The notes: generated from the sequence alone by a model not told the origin. Positions 45,699-55,272 are shown, numbered from the stretch's first letter. The stretch is DNA of 64,000 nucleotides from Natronincola peptidivorans (GCF_900111615.1 NZ_FOHU01000005.1:32963-96962), one strand, 5' to 3'. A program made the numbers and translations.

Positions 45699-46154
45699 TC
45701 ATTTACTCTTGTTTAAGCCTTTGGGTGGATGCTTCATCAGCAGCAGCTGCTTCACATCCTCCAGCACTACCCCTTCCTTCACCTCAATCATCAGCCAAAG
45801 GGTTCCATTAAAGGGCTTAGCAGATCTTATTACCTCCAAAACCTCCGACTGAAATTCCTCTGCCATGGCTTCAATGATTGGTACCATCTCTAGTAAAACC
45901 ACCAACAGTACAACAAAGCCTTCCTTTTCTGGGTATAGAGTACAAAGAGATTTGTTTGATTTTTTATATTTTATATTCCACCCAGGTTTCCCAGAGCATT
46001 TGCTATAGGCTATCTTAGGTGAAGTGTTGTAAGATTGTTGTATAAAAGTGTTAAAATCCTCCCATAGAAGCCTTTGGGGTTCATTGATATAAACAACTAT
46101 CTCTTCATAGGTTGGTGTATATAAACCATCTAAAACTAAATCTCTTGTATTCAT
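45699..46154 (-). CDS. DUF3788 family protein
   Basis: 151 aa, ATG behind AAGGAGTGGG. Matches the DUF3788 pattern: an N-terminal YNTSPKIAYSKCSGKPGWNIKYKKSNKSLCTLYPE block and later GTLWLMIEVKEGVVLEDVKQLLLMKHPPK. The fold resembles DUF1801/YdhG-like proteins. No function is known. It is co-transcribed with the upstream GyrI-like gene (18-base gap). Confidence 0.8.
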   Translation of the reverse strand: MNTRDLVLDGLYTPTYEEIVVYINEPQRLLWEDFNTFIQQSYNTSPKIAYSKCSGKPGWNIKYKKSNKSLCTLYPEKEGFVVLLVVLLEMVPIIEAMAEEFQSEVLEVIRSAKPFNGTLWLMIEVKEGVVLEDVKQLLLMKHPPKGLNKSK

Positions 46155-46172
46155 TATCCCACTCCTTACAGC

Positions 46173-46631
46173 TTATTTTAATGGAAACACAATCTTTGTT
46201 AAAAGCTCACTTTCTGGTACATCCATCGGTGAATTATAGTAAAACTCATAGGCTGCTCCTGTTGCTGTATGTCCATTGTCTTTCATCCACTGCATCATAG
46301 CATTGTATGTAGGTTCCATTTCCTTGTAAGGCCCTTTATACATACAGGATACCTGTTTTCCCCCTGGAATTTCACTGGCCTTAATCTCCCCTTTTCCCTC
46401 CAATGGCTTTGAGACGGGGAATCCCATTTCTACATCCAGATCCTGCATATCCATGTTGTAGTATGCAGCGAAAGCCACCCCTAATGGCTCTTCTCCTATT
46501 TCCTTTAGATACTGTAGAATCACTCCGTAGGCTTTACCTATCTCCTCTGATAGATTATCAACAGTAGTTCTTGTGCGAATAGACAGCACTGGTTGTATTG
46601 CTTCCTCAGTTAACTCAATTTTGTAATTCAT
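46173..46631 (-). CDS. GyrI-like/AraC effector-binding domain protein
   Basis: 152 aa with AAGGAGG upstream. A SOUL/GyrI-like domain: LSIRTRTTVDNLSEEIG, GVAFAAYYNMDMQDLDVEMGFPV and a C-terminal YEFYYNSPMDVPESELLTKIVFPL. Stand-alone versions bind small hydrophobic or charged ligands, or inhibit gyrase in the case of GyrI; the role here is unknown. It is downstream of the WYL regulator and may be its sensor target (inference). Confidence 0.85.
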   Translation of the reverse strand: MNYKIELTEEAIQPVLSIRTRTTVDNLSEEIGKAYGVILQYLKEIGEEPLGVAFAAYYNMDMQDLDVEMGFPVSKPLEGKGEIKASEIPGGKQVSCMYKGPYKEMEPTYNAMMQWMKDNGHTATGAAYEFYYNSPMDVPESELLTKIVFPLK

Positions 46632-46696
46632 TATAGTTACCTCCTTTGTTTTTCTAGATTATACCATTCTAAACATGACAACAGTTGGTCATGTTT

Positions 46697-47638
46697 CTAG
46701 AAATATTTTTTATAAACTTCTCCAGCTATTTTTCCCAGGTTGGATCGAATATGAGGAGGATTTATTACCTCTACCATCGTGCCAAAGCTTAGAAGAAATC
46801 CATAAAGTCCTTTGTTTTCTGGAAGTAACGTTTTTACCATTAGGCTGCCATCCTGACTTTTTATGGCATCCCCTTGAAACCAATCACCTACAATGTCCTC
46901 CACTTCTTTTTGAAAAATCAATTCTACCTCAATCATGTTATTGGACTGCTTCCAGTCATCCTCCCAGTAAAGCTGCTGAGGTTTTGCCTCTTTAGGTTGA
47001 AAGATTGTATCTAAAACAGATAATTCTTGTATCCTAATTAGCTTAAAATAACGAAAGTCCTCCCTCATGGAACACCATCCATATAAGTACCACTTCTGTC
47101 CCTTTAGCACCAATGAGTAAGGTTCAATTTTCCGTTCTGTTTTTTCTCCTTCTGCGTCTTTATAAATCAACTGAATCTCCTTATGGGTGTTTATCGCCTT
47201 CTTTATAGCTGCAATTTTCTCTTTAAAGGCTTCATTGCCTCCCCATGGAGATAAATCAATGATTAACTGATTTGCCTTGTTTTGAAGCTTTTCTAGCTGT
47301 GATGGCTCCATAGTATTTTCAAGCTTTCCAATAACAATCTCCTGTCTGCTATGAGGTATACTGCCTGCAACACCCTTTAATGTGGTAATAATTTCAGCCA
47401 TATCCTCAGAGGTGAGAAGGCTTCTGTCTAGTCGATATCCTTCTGCAATGCCAATACCACCATTTACTCCTTGATAGGTTACAATAGGTATCCCTGCTAG
47501 ATCTATTGCATCAATATCACGAAGGATCGTTCTAACAGAAACATCAAACATTTCTGCCAATTCTTTGGCTTGCACTCGTTCTTTTCTAAGTAGAACCACT
47601 AAAATCGATAATAATCTATCCAGCTTCAAATTCTTCAC
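46697..47638 (-). CDS. YafY-family WYL-domain transcriptional regulator
   Basis: 313 aa. N-terminal HTH (about 8-60: KERVQAKELAEMFDVSVRTILRDIDAI) and WYL domain (about 140-225: LVLKGQKWYLYGWCSMREDFRYFKL), with a C-terminal WCX extension. WYL proteins often sense nucleotides or DNA damage. The GTG at 47638 lies too near AGGGT, so a TTG three codons in (47629) may be the real start. Probably regulates the GyrI-like/DUF3788 genes that follow. Confidence 0.85.
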   Translation of the reverse strand: MKNLKLDRLLSILVVLLRKERVQAKELAEMFDVSVRTILRDIDAIDLAGIPIVTYQGVNGGIGIAEGYRLDRSLLTSEDMAEIITTLKGVAGSIPHSRQEIVIGKLENTMEPSQLEKLQNKANQLIIDLSPWGGNEAFKEKIAAIKKAINTHKEIQLIYKDAEGEKTERKIEPYSLVLKGQKWYLYGWCSMREDFRYFKLIRIQELSVLDTIFQPKEAKPQQLYWEDDWKQSNNMIEVELIFQKEVEDIVGDWFQGDAIKSQDGSLMVKTLLPENKGLYGFLLSFGTMVEVINPPHIRSNLGKIAGEVYKKYF

Positions 47639-47675
47639 ACCCTATTCTAAGTTTACAACCATATTATACCATAAA

Positions 47676-47705
47676 AACACCTGTCATAGATTTTAGACAG
47701 GTGTT
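47676..47705. terminator. Hairpin between the WYL regulator and AEC gene
   Basis: AACACCTGTC (47676-47685) pairs perfectly with GACAGGTGTT (47696-47705). On the minus strand it lies 36 bases past the AEC gene and is followed by an A/T-rich run. Confidence 0.65.
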
Positions 47706-47740
47706 GATTAATTTTCCATTATTAGAGGAAATTTAGTTTT

Positions 47741-48676
47741 TTATAAAAATAACATAAATAAGATGAATATTGCAATACTCATTACTGTACTTAAAACAAC
47801 CGTGTTATTGGCTAATTCTTCATTTTCCTTAGAGCTATAACTGCCAACAAATATTGATAAAGATAGAGGCGGAGGTAAAATCAAAAATGTAAAATAGGCA
47901 TAATTAAACATTTCACTTGATGGCATAATCCTATCAATGATCAAATATTTGGTAGCGTATCCTATTGTCAGGATAATCATCATACGAATTATATAAAATT
48001 TTATGCTTTGCTTCATATATCTTTTATTGAATCTCAAACCAAATCCTATAATGATTAGCATTAAGGGAGTTGCTAAATCAGCTAAGTACTGTACAGTGAC
48101 ATAAAAACCGTTTGGGATTGCATTACCTTGAATCCAATCCCCCAAATCAGCAATATTAAAGAACATTCCCAAGGCAATACTGATCATTAATGGTGAGAAT
48201 AAAATATCCTTTGCCATACCCACAGAAAATTTCTCGTTTTTAAATCGCATGCGCATCGCTGGATAAAACAATATCCATATGAAAAACTCATGCCCCACTC
48301 CTATGATAGACAGCATCCCTAAATTCTCAATCCCAAAAACAGTTGTAAACAAAGGGATCCCTAGAAACCCAAAGGAAAACCCTGATGTGATAAAGGGCAT
48401 TAATGGATGATGAAATTGTTGATAATTATTTAAAGCTAATCCTATTAAAAAGAAAATAATTAGTACAAGAAAGATTATTATAAACACTAGGAAATATTCC
48501 GCCATTAAATCCATGTTGAAAAATGCAATGAATAAAACAGCTGATAGTGCAATATTGATTACTACATTTTTTATTTCATCAATAGTCTTCTGATGAAAAA
48601 ATTCCTTGTAACGAAGGTATTGGCCTAGTGAAATCAATAAGATAATTGGTATTATTCTCGCGATGATGTCCGTCAT
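47741..48676 (-). CDS. AEC-family (auxin efflux carrier-type) permease
   Basis: 311 residues from the ATG at 48676 (AAAGGAAG upstream); the longer frame to 48778 has no site. Ten hydrophobic helices in two halves, with the AEC pattern IIPIILLISLGQYLRYKEFF and LADLATPLMLIIIGFGLRF. AEC proteins export or exchange organic acids such as malate or lactate. A paralog at 49133-50068 and a decayed third copy lie next to it, immediately downstream of the hydroxy-acid operon, so a related substrate is plausible (inference). Confidence 0.85.
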   Translation of the reverse strand: MTDIIARIIPIILLISLGQYLRYKEFFHQKTIDEIKNVVINIALSAVLFIAFFNMDLMAEYFLVFIIIFLVLIIFFLIGLALNNYQQFHHPLMPFITSGFSFGFLGIPLFTTVFGIENLGMLSIIGVGHEFFIWILFYPAMRMRFKNEKFSVGMAKDILFSPLMISIALGMFFNIADLGDWIQGNAIPNGFYVTVQYLADLATPLMLIIIGFGLRFNKRYMKQSIKFYIIRMMIILTIGYATKYLIIDRIMPSSEMFNYAYFTFLILPPPLSLSIFVGSYSSKENEELANNTVVLSTVMSIAIFILFMLFL

Positions 48677-48851
48677 AATTATTATTTCTTCCTTTGCTTT
48701 ATCATTATAGTCATATCTCCATATTATACTCCCGACATAATCTATTGTCAAATATTTCAACAGGCAAATAGTAGCCATCTACTTTTTATGCTATTATAGA
48801 ATCAGTCTAATGCCAGCATACTTAAGTTCTGCCCTATACACTTTTTTGCCT

Positions 48852-49060
48852 CTATAGAATAGGCATAGGAATTCTTGCTGCATAAATTACAGCAACAAGG
48901 CTGACAGCACTATACATAGTAGAAAACATTACTGTTTGGGAAGAGAAATCAGGGTAGTTTGCATACTCAACAGCAATAAGTGCTATGTATATAACTGTAG
49001 GTACTACTGTTGAAATCATAAGGACCTGAGCCACAACGCCTGTTATACCAAATAGTTAGA
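48852..49060 (-). pseudogene. C-terminal remnant of a third AEC permease
   Basis: The minus strand reads FGITGVVAQVLMISTVVPTVIY and AEYANY-like family sequence, matching the last two helices of AEC proteins, then stops at 48852. Upstream in the same frame there is a TAA and no N-terminal portion. The ORF start (GTG at 49034) is artefactual. A deletion removed most of the gene. Confidence 0.7.
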
Positions 49061-49132
49061 TCATCTCTTTAACTATTCCTTTCCAATTACCTGTATTAAC
49101 CCTATAATATATTTCTGAATTAGTCATTTATA

Positions 49133-50068
49133 TCATTGTAATAGCACCATATAAATAGGAATAATAAATGCACTGGCAATAGTAGTAAGGGTGATCATCA
49201 CAGTGGCATATTCATAGTCGCCTTCATAGGCCTTCGCCACAATTGCTGCCTGCGCTAAAATGGGCATCGCCGCCTGGATGATAAAAACCTTCAGCATCAA
49301 GGATGGAATTGGAAAATAGATGGATAGTCCATATACTATCAAAGGTGAAATCAAAAATCTACCAAGAAATAATAGAATGCCATCAGTGCTAAGGACTATT
49401 TTACTAAAATCTACAGAATGAAAGGTCATCCCAATAAAGAGCAGAGATAAAGGTGTTGTTAGATTTCCTAGGTATCTGCTTGTATCTATTAAAAAGATGG
49501 GTAATCTAATTTCCAGAATTACAAGAACTATCCCAATAACAAATCCGATAATAGGAGGAGATAAAAGAGATTTAGCTGTAGCTATTGAAAAAATATTTTC
49601 TTTCACCTTTCCCCCATCGCCACTGATTTTCATAACCCCAATAGTCCAGAAAAATAATGTATTAGCAACATAATATAATAATGCATATGGAATACTATCT
49701 TCTCCAAACAATGCAATATTAACCGGTATTCCTATGAAAACAGTATTTGCAGCAGTAAACATAGTTTGAAATATTCCTCTTTTGTTTTTCTCTACAAAAA
49801 AATAGGAGAGTAAAATACTAATCATAAAACAGATTCCTATGGATAAAAATGGAATTATTAGCGCTGTAGTAGAGTTTAAAAACATCCCCTTTGTAAAGGA
49901 GGTTGTAAAGTTATAAATCATTAATGCTGGTAAAGAGACAGTTACAACTAATCTCGAGAAAATTTTTGATGTGTTATGATCAAACCAGCCTTTTTTTGTT
50001 AAGAAATATCCTACCAATATTAATGTAATGATACTTAGCATGCTTTGTACTGCGTTTAAAATAACCAT
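49133..50068 (-). CDS. AEC-family permease
   Basis: 311 aa, start behind GGAGGTATTAG. Ten hydrophobic helices with AEC segments IITLILVGYFLTKKGWFDHNT, IPVNIALFGEDSIPYALLYY and LGNLTTPLSLLFIGMTFHSV. Likely exports or exchanges a small organic acid. Co-located with the degraded and intact paralogs; there is a terminator between it and the upstream Ldh2 gene. Confidence 0.85.
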   Translation of the reverse strand: MVILNAVQSMLSIITLILVGYFLTKKGWFDHNTSKIFSRLVVTVSLPALMIYNFTTSFTKGMFLNSTTALIIPFLSIGICFMISILLSYFFVEKNKRGIFQTMFTAANTVFIGIPVNIALFGEDSIPYALLYYVANTLFFWTIGVMKISGDGGKVKENIFSIATAKSLLSPPIIGFVIGIVLVILEIRLPIFLIDTSRYLGNLTTPLSLLFIGMTFHSVDFSKIVLSTDGILLFLGRFLISPLIVYGLSIYFPIPSLMLKVFIIQAAMPILAQAAIVAKAYEGDYEYATVMITLTTIASAFIIPIYMVLLQ

Positions 50069-50186
50069 AATCTAATACCTCCAATATAATCATTCCTCGC
50101 TTTGATCCGTTGCTGCACGGCTTCAGCCTTTGTGACAGAATACAACTAAATATCTTAAATATATATCAAGGGATCATCATAGCAAA

Positions 50187-50218
50187 GGCTTTGGCTAATT
50201 TTCAACATAGCCAAAGCC
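50187..50218 (-). terminator. Terminator of the hydroxy-acid operon
   Basis: GGCTTTGGCTA (50187-50197) pairs perfectly with TAGCCAAAGCC (50208-50218), about 57 bases past the Ldh2 stop; on the minus strand TTTGCTATG follows. Confidence 0.65.
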
Positions 50219-50275
50219 TCCTTATTATTACAAGAGTAATTCAATCTGTATTTACTCCTAATGAGAATTCTTGTT

Positions 50276-51319
50276 TTAAATGGTAAATGCCACATTCCAT
50301 TTTTCTGCTAAAGCTTTTAAATCTTCATATACTACGCTAGATACTGGGATGCCTTCTTCTCGTCGTTTCATACTTTTTCTATGCTCAATTTCTCCAGGCA
50401 TAAATATTTCTTCCACACCCTTTGCTTTTGGCGAAGTTTTTATTTCTTGGATCATTTGGTCTATTCGCGACTTAAATGATTCCACTTCAATATACTTTGA
50501 GATATCTAGAATTGCAAAACAATGTCCTACATTTTGTGGATTTTCAAAATCATTCCACATGTTATTTAAATGAGGTCCAAACATAGCTCCCGATAAAATA
50601 CCGCTTAATATGTCAACAAGTAATGCTATGCCATAACCCTTCGGTCCACCAAAAGGTAATACCGTTCCTTCTAGTGCTTCTTTGGGGTCAGTGGTAACTA
50701 CACCTTCTTTATTAATAGCCCAACCTTCAGGAATACTTTCATTTGTTTTTGCAGCCATAATAATTTTTCCTTGTGCCACAACACTGGTTGCCATATCCAT
50801 GATAATTGGCAGCTGGTCACCTGCAGGTATCGCTACTGAAAATGGATTCGTTCCTAAATAAGCCTTTATTCCACCCCAAGGAGCCATAGTAGAAGGGGCA
50901 TTCGTGGCAGCAAATGCTATCATATTTTCTTTTAATGCCTGTCTAGTGAAGTATGCTGCAGTTCCAAAATGATTTGAATGACTAACAGTAATAAAGGCAA
51001 ATCCACTTTCTTTTGCTTTTTTTATTCCCATCTCCATCACCTTAACACCAGCAACGATCCCCATACTATTGCAGGCATTTAATGCCAATCCACCTGGAAA
51101 CTCTTTTTCCACTTCAACCCTACACTTATTTGTCACTACTTTTTCTTCAATTCTCTTCATGTAGATAGGCATCCTGCTTACTCCATGGGATTCTACACCA
51201 CTAAGGTCAGCATCCACAAGACTGTCTGCAACTAAAAAAGCTTCGTCTGCCGGCATTCCCTGAGCTTCATATAGCTTTTGACACAGGTCTCTAAGAGGTT
51301 CCCATTGGATGATCTTCAT
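50276..51319 (-). CDS. Malate/L-lactate dehydrogenase (Ldh2) family oxidoreductase
   Basis: 347 aa from ATG 51319, directly after the RraA-like stop (translational coupling); a GTG at 51340 overlapping that gene is less likely. Ldh2 signatures: SLVDADLSGVESHGVSRMPIY (about 34-54), ITVSHSNHFGTAAYF, FAATNAPSTMAPWGGIKAYLGTNPF and GPKGYGIALLVDILSG. The family reduces 2-oxoacids with NAD(P)H (malate, lactate, ureidoglycolate, 2,3-diketogulonate). In this operon, a hydroxycarboxylate or its 2-oxo derivative is likely. Last gene of the operon. Confidence 0.88.
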   Translation of the reverse strand: MKIIQWEPLRDLCQKLYEAQGMPADEAFLVADSLVDADLSGVESHGVSRMPIYMKRIEEKVVTNKCRVEVEKEFPGGLALNACNSMGIVAGVKVMEMGIKKAKESGFAFITVSHSNHFGTAAYFTRQALKENMIAFAATNAPSTMAPWGGIKAYLGTNPFSVAIPAGDQLPIIMDMATSVVAQGKIIMAAKTNESIPEGWAINKEGVVTTDPKEALEGTVLPFGGPKGYGIALLVDILSGILSGAMFGPHLNNMWNDFENPQNVGHCFAILDISKYIEVESFKSRIDQMIQEIKTSPKAKGVEEIFMPGEIEHRKSMKRREEGIPVSSVVYEDLKALAEKWNVAFTI

Positions 51320-51323
51320 ATTA

Positions 51324-52001
51324 TTACTCAATGATTTCACATCCCTTCGCTTTTAGACTTTCATCTACCCAACTTCTGTCTATTGTTCCATTCTCTATTT
51401 CTTCAAATACTTTTACTTCATTTTGATTATGCTTTGTTCCTTTAGCCACAAGGTCTTCTGCATCTTCAGGTCTTATAACCACTACACCATCAGAATCTCC
51501 CACAATGATATCCCCAGGCAAAACCGCTTGCCCGCCACAGCTTACAGGAACATTGATTTCTCCTGGGCCATTCTTATATGGACCCTTTGGATTTGATCCT
51601 CGTGCATATACTGCAAAATCAAGATCTTTTAGTGCATCAACATCCCTTATACAACCATCAATTAGGAAGCCAGCTATACCCTTTTTCATTGCCAGTCTCA
51701 TCATAATTTCGCCACATAATGCATGATTCATGTTGCTTTCTCCATCCACTACAATAATATCTCCTGGTTCTGCCATGTCAATAGCTTTATGAAACATTAG
51801 GTTGTCTCCTAAAGGTGCACGAACTGTCAATGCAGTACCTAGCAGCTTTGCTTCATTATAGGGCTTGATGTATGAATCTACACAAGTAATTCTTCCCATG
51901 TTATCTGCAATATTGGCAACTGGAATATCTGCAAAGGCCTCCACTAACTCTCTTGAAGGACGATTAATTTTTGTATAAATTCTAAATCCTACATTACTCA
52001 T
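51324..52001 (-). CDS. RraA-like protein (HMG/CHA aldolase family)
   Basis: 225 aa, ATG behind AAAGGGG. RraA-family motifs: GTALTVRAPLGDN (about 73-85), IDGCIRDVDAL with the catalytic Arg, and GDIIVGDSDGVVVI. Members with aldolase or decarboxylase activity (4-hydroxy-4-methyl-2-oxoglutarate or 4-carboxy-4-hydroxy-2-oxoadipate aldolase) split branched hydroxy-oxo acids. In this transporter/dehydrogenase context catalysis is more likely than RNase E inhibition. Exact substrate unknown. Confidence 0.82.
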   Translation of the reverse strand: MSNVGFRIYTKINRPSRELVEAFADIPVANIADNMGRITCVDSYIKPYNEAKLLGTALTVRAPLGDNLMFHKAIDMAEPGDIIVVDGESNMNHALCGEIMMRLAMKKGIAGFLIDGCIRDVDALKDLDFAVYARGSNPKGPYKNGPGEINVPVSCGGQAVLPGDIIVGDSDGVVVIRPEDAEDLVAKGTKHNQNEVKVFEEIENGTIDRSWVDESLKAKGCEIIE

Positions 52002-52089
52002 GTTTTATTCCCCTTTATTGTAAATTTTTATCCTTCTCCATCTATTGTTTATAGAGCTACCTATTATTTTTCTATTTTCTTTACGCATG

Positions 52090-53613
52090 CTAATTTTTAG
52101 CAGTATTATTTTTTTGAATTTTTTTCTGAGCATAATTCATCATTAATGGTGCAAATAATGCTAAAATAGTTAATACAATCAATACGATACTTATAGGACG
52201 CCCAAAGAAATAAGTCATTAGATTTCCTTTAGCCATAACCACAGATTGTTTAAAACTGCTTTCAGCTAATGGCCCTAAGATCATAGCTAGAACAACAGGT
52301 GCAGGATGAAAACCAGTTTTCCTCATAAAATATCCTATAACTCCAAATGTAGCCATTACATAGATATCCATTACACTATTATTGATTGCATAGGATCCTA
52401 CTATTGAAAGTACTACAATAAGCGCTGATAGTATGCCGATTGGTATAGTTGATACCTTAACTATATGTTTAGCTATCAAAAGTCCTGTAATTCCCATTAA
52501 TATATTCGCTATTAAAAATCCAAATATTACTGCATAGGTAATACCTGCATAATCAGAAAATAATGCATGTCCTGGGACAAGTCCCTGAATCAGCAATCCA
52601 CCTAGTAATACAGCTGCTGCTGCACTCCCTGGTATACCTAAAGTCAATAAAGGTATTAGCGTTCCGCCAGTTACTGCATTGTTTGCGCTTTCTGACGCCG
52701 CAATTCCTTCAATACTACCCTTTCCAAACTTTTCTGGTTCCTTAGAAAATCTTTTTGCCTCGTTATAGCTTACCCATGAGCCTATGTCTCCACCAGCTCC
52801 CGGCAGTATTCCCACCAATACTCCTATAGCAGAAGATCTTATCATTGTTGGTACAATACTTTTAAATTCCTTCCAAGATGGCAGCACTGTTCCTTCAAGT
52901 GAATTAACATCAATAATTTTTTCTTCTTTTTTACCCTTTAACTTTGCAATTTTTTCTGATTGAATTAGTACTTGAGATATAGAAAACAGTCCAATCATGG
53001 CTGGTACCAGTGCAATACCTGACTCTAATGTCATAAACCCATAGGTGAATCTTGGATATCCATACATCAAATCCATACCAATCAAACCAATCAGTAATCC
53101 AAAGGCACCTGATGCAAGTCCTTTTACAAGAGAGTCTCCGGCTAAGCTTCCAATAATTGTTAATCCGAATATAGCTATGAGAAAATATTCCGGAGCATTG
53201 AACCTTAAAGATACTAAAGATAATGGCGGTGCAAGGAATAATAAAGCCAAAGCACTTATGGTTCCTCCTATCATGGAAGAAATAGTTGATATCCCAATAG
53301 CCTTTAACCCTTTCCCTTGTTTAGTTAAAGCGTATCCATCCAAAGCAGTTGCTGCTGAAGCAGGTGTTCCTGGAGTATGAAGTAGAATTGCTGAAATAGA
53401 TCCTCCAAAAACTGCTGAGGTGTAAATTGCACTTAACATTACCAAACCTGCCACAGGTTCCATCCCAAAGGTTACAGGGATCAATAAAGCAATAGCCATA
53501 GTTGCACTTAATCCTGGTAAAGCTCCTATAAACATACCACCTATTGTTCCTACCAAAAGCGCCATAATTGTTTGTACTGTAAAAAACATTTGTACTATTT
53601 CAAAACCTACCAC
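52090..53613 (-). CDS. tctA: Tripartite tricarboxylate transporter, TctA subunit
   Basis: 507 aa, GTG start behind AAAGGGTGAT. About 12 membrane helices and the TctA signatures GALPGLSATMAIALLIPVTF (about 27-46) and SISAILLHTPGTPASAATALDGY (about 71-93). TctA is the main permease of the TTT system, working with binding protein TctC and small subunit TctB. All three are present here in order C, B, A. Confidence 0.94.
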   Translation of the reverse strand: MVGFEIVQMFFTVQTIMALLVGTIGGMFIGALPGLSATMAIALLIPVTFGMEPVAGLVMLSAIYTSAVFGGSISAILLHTPGTPASAATALDGYALTKQGKGLKAIGISTISSMIGGTISALALLFLAPPLSLVSLRFNAPEYFLIAIFGLTIIGSLAGDSLVKGLASGAFGLLIGLIGMDLMYGYPRFTYGFMTLESGIALVPAMIGLFSISQVLIQSEKIAKLKGKKEEKIIDVNSLEGTVLPSWKEFKSIVPTMIRSSAIGVLVGILPGAGGDIGSWVSYNEAKRFSKEPEKFGKGSIEGIAASESANNAVTGGTLIPLLTLGIPGSAAAAVLLGGLLIQGLVPGHALFSDYAGITYAVIFGFLIANILMGITGLLIAKHIVKVSTIPIGILSALIVVLSIVGSYAINNSVMDIYVMATFGVIGYFMRKTGFHPAPVVLAMILGPLAESSFKQSVVMAKGNLMTYFFGRPISIVLIVLTILALFAPLMMNYAQKKIQKNNTAKN

Positions 53614-53644
53614 TAAGTATCACCCTTTCTATTAAAGAATCCTT

Positions 53645-54115
53645 CTAAAAAAACAGACCTTTTGGTAAACGTACATTTAATTGGAGAACAAACAAAAGAT
53701 ATATAAATAGATTAATACCTAGTGTATTAAGAATCATTATCTTCCACGACCTAACTTTAAATGTCCACATAAAGGACACCATAAATAAAGTAGTAGCAGC
53801 AAAGAATCCAAACAAGCTAATAACAACCACATATCCTGCAATCACCAAGAAAGTTAATAACGGCATTTTTATCTCTGTAAAGGTTAAATTTTCTTCTTTT
53901 TCTTTGGAAGAATCAGCATACTTATCATTAAGCACTTTTGTTTTTTTTATGCCTAAGAATAGAACATATAGGCTGAAAAATGCGAATAACGATAAAATGA
54001 TTTTGGGAAATTGAGCAGGTCCTTCCGGCATAGTATAAACTTCTCTAAACATGGCAATTGAAAGAAGGAGCATGATTGTTCCAATATAGATATCATGATG
54101 AATAATACGTTTCAT
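53645..54115 (-). CDS. tctB: Tripartite tricarboxylate transporter, TctB subunit
   Basis: 156 aa from ATG 54115 with AAGGAGGG upstream; the start at 54154 falls inside the intercistronic hairpin. Four hydrophobic helices (about 8-28, 40-60, 80-115, 120-150), the TctB layout. It is the accessory membrane subunit of the transporter, 31 bases upstream of tctA. Confidence 0.88.
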   Translation of the reverse strand: MKRIIHHDIYIGTIMLLLSIAMFREVYTMPEGPAQFPKIILSLFAFFSLYVLFLGIKKTKVLNDKYADSSKEKEENLTFTEIKMPLLTFLVIAGYVVVISLFGFFAATTLFMVSFMWTFKVRSWKIMILNTLGINLFIYLLFVLQLNVRLPKGLFF

Positions 54116-54136
54116 TTCTTCCCTCCTTAAAATAGT

Positions 54137-54191
54137 ATACTTTCGGGAAGTCACACAGACTTATTTATACCTTGGTGATTCCCGAAAGTAT
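54137..54191 (-). promoter_or_regulatory. 13-bp hairpin between tctC and tctB
   Basis: Arms 54137-54149 and 54179-54191 are perfectly complementary. Located between the tctC stop and the tctB ribosome binding site, without a poly-T tail. It probably protects the tctC mRNA or partly stops transcription to raise the binding protein relative to the permease (inference). Confidence 0.65.
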
Positions 54192-54246
54192 GCTGGGTAC
54201 TAAAATCTTACTTGTAAATTATTTATACGATGAAATTCTTTACTTT

Positions 54247-55272
54247 TTACCAGCCTAGCAAATCACTTATGTGTTTAATATTTTCTTCTACTTGTTTCAC
54301 TTGATTATAATATTCATCGCCATATACTGCATTTACTTGTAATCCCATTTCTGCCATTCTTCTAATATGATCTTCATCTTCCATTGCTTTCGCAAAAGCA
54401 TCAGTGATCTTTTCTAGTATAGCAGGATCCATATCCTTTGGAGCTGCAATACCTCGAGCAGAATAACCATAGATTTCACCATAGCCTGCTTCTTCAAGAG
54501 TTGGTACATCAGGTATGAAGTCCACACGTTCAGGTGCTAAAACTGCTAGGATTCTAATATCACCACTATTATGACCAGCAGTAGCCTCTCCAACATTTGA
54601 TATTAATACATCTACATGACCACCTAAAACAGCTGCATAAATCTCATTTCCACCACCCATTTGTACAGTAGTAAAGTTTGTACCTAACTCATTGTTTAAG
54701 GTTAGTATCGCTATATGGTTGTCAGTACCAATACCAGTTGAAGTTGCTGTCAGCTCAGTTTCTTGAGCTAGCTTTATTACATCATCAATGTTCTCAAATC
54801 GGTTATCATCAGCTTTTACTGCAATTACATTATAGTCTGTAACATGATTAGAAATTAAATCAAAATCATCTATTGTATTTCTACGATTATTATTTGGGTT
54901 AAGGTAACCTGTAATAATAGCTGGGGTGTTGATGTATCCTAAGGTATATCCATCAGGATTTTCATTTACTAGATCTGCCCAACCTACCCAACCTCCTGCT
55001 CCTGGTTTGTTGATTACATTGATAGGAACACCCAATTCTTTTTCTACATATGGTAATAGAATGCGTGCACCTACATCTGTTCCTCCACCTGCTCCAAAGG
55101 ATACAATAACATCAATAGGTTTTGTTGGAAAATCGTTCCCTGCTGTATTACCTTCTCCGCCTTCATTTTGACCTGCAGGAGCATCGCTTGTGCTAGAACA
55201 CCCTACAGCAAATGCAGATATTGCTAGCATTAGTACTAATAACACTGTTATGAACTTTAAACTCTTTTTCAT
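54247..55272 (-). CDS. tctC: Tripartite tricarboxylate transporter binding protein, TctC/Bug family
   Basis: 341 aa, start behind GAGGGGG. N-terminal signal peptide with lipobox AISAFAVGC (Cys about 25), so a membrane-anchored receptor in this Gram-positive host. Bug-fold landmarks: KPIDVIVSFGAGGGTDVGAR (about 52-71) and GTDNHIAILTLNNELGTNF. It binds a carboxylic acid substrate outside the cell. Its large number of relatives makes the ligand unpredictable. First of three Tct genes. Confidence 0.93.
   Translation of the reverse strand: MKKSLKFITVLLVLMLAISAFAVGCSSTSDAPAGQNEGGEGNTAGNDFPTKPIDVIVSFGAGGGTDVGARILLPYVEKELGVPINVINKPGAGGWVGWADLVNENPDGYTLGYINTPAIITGYLNPNNNRRNTIDDFDLISNHVTDYNVIAVKADDNRFENIDDVIKLAQETELTATSTGIGTDNHIAILTLNNELGTNFTTVQMGGGNEIYAAVLGGHVDVLISNVGEATAGHNSGDIRILAVLAPERVDFIPDVPTLEEAGYGEIYGYSARGIAAPKDMDPAILEKITDAFAKAMEDEDHIRRMAEMGLQVNAVYGDEYYNQVKQVEENIKHISDLLGW

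Noticed and set aside
48852-49034. 60-residue ORF as a functional membrane protein
   Set aside because: It is the C-terminal end of an AEC permease with no N-terminal portion; scored as a pseudogene.
53645-54154. Longer tctB start at 54154
   Set aside because: It lies inside the intercistronic hairpin, whereas ATG 54115 has AAGGAGGG directly upstream.
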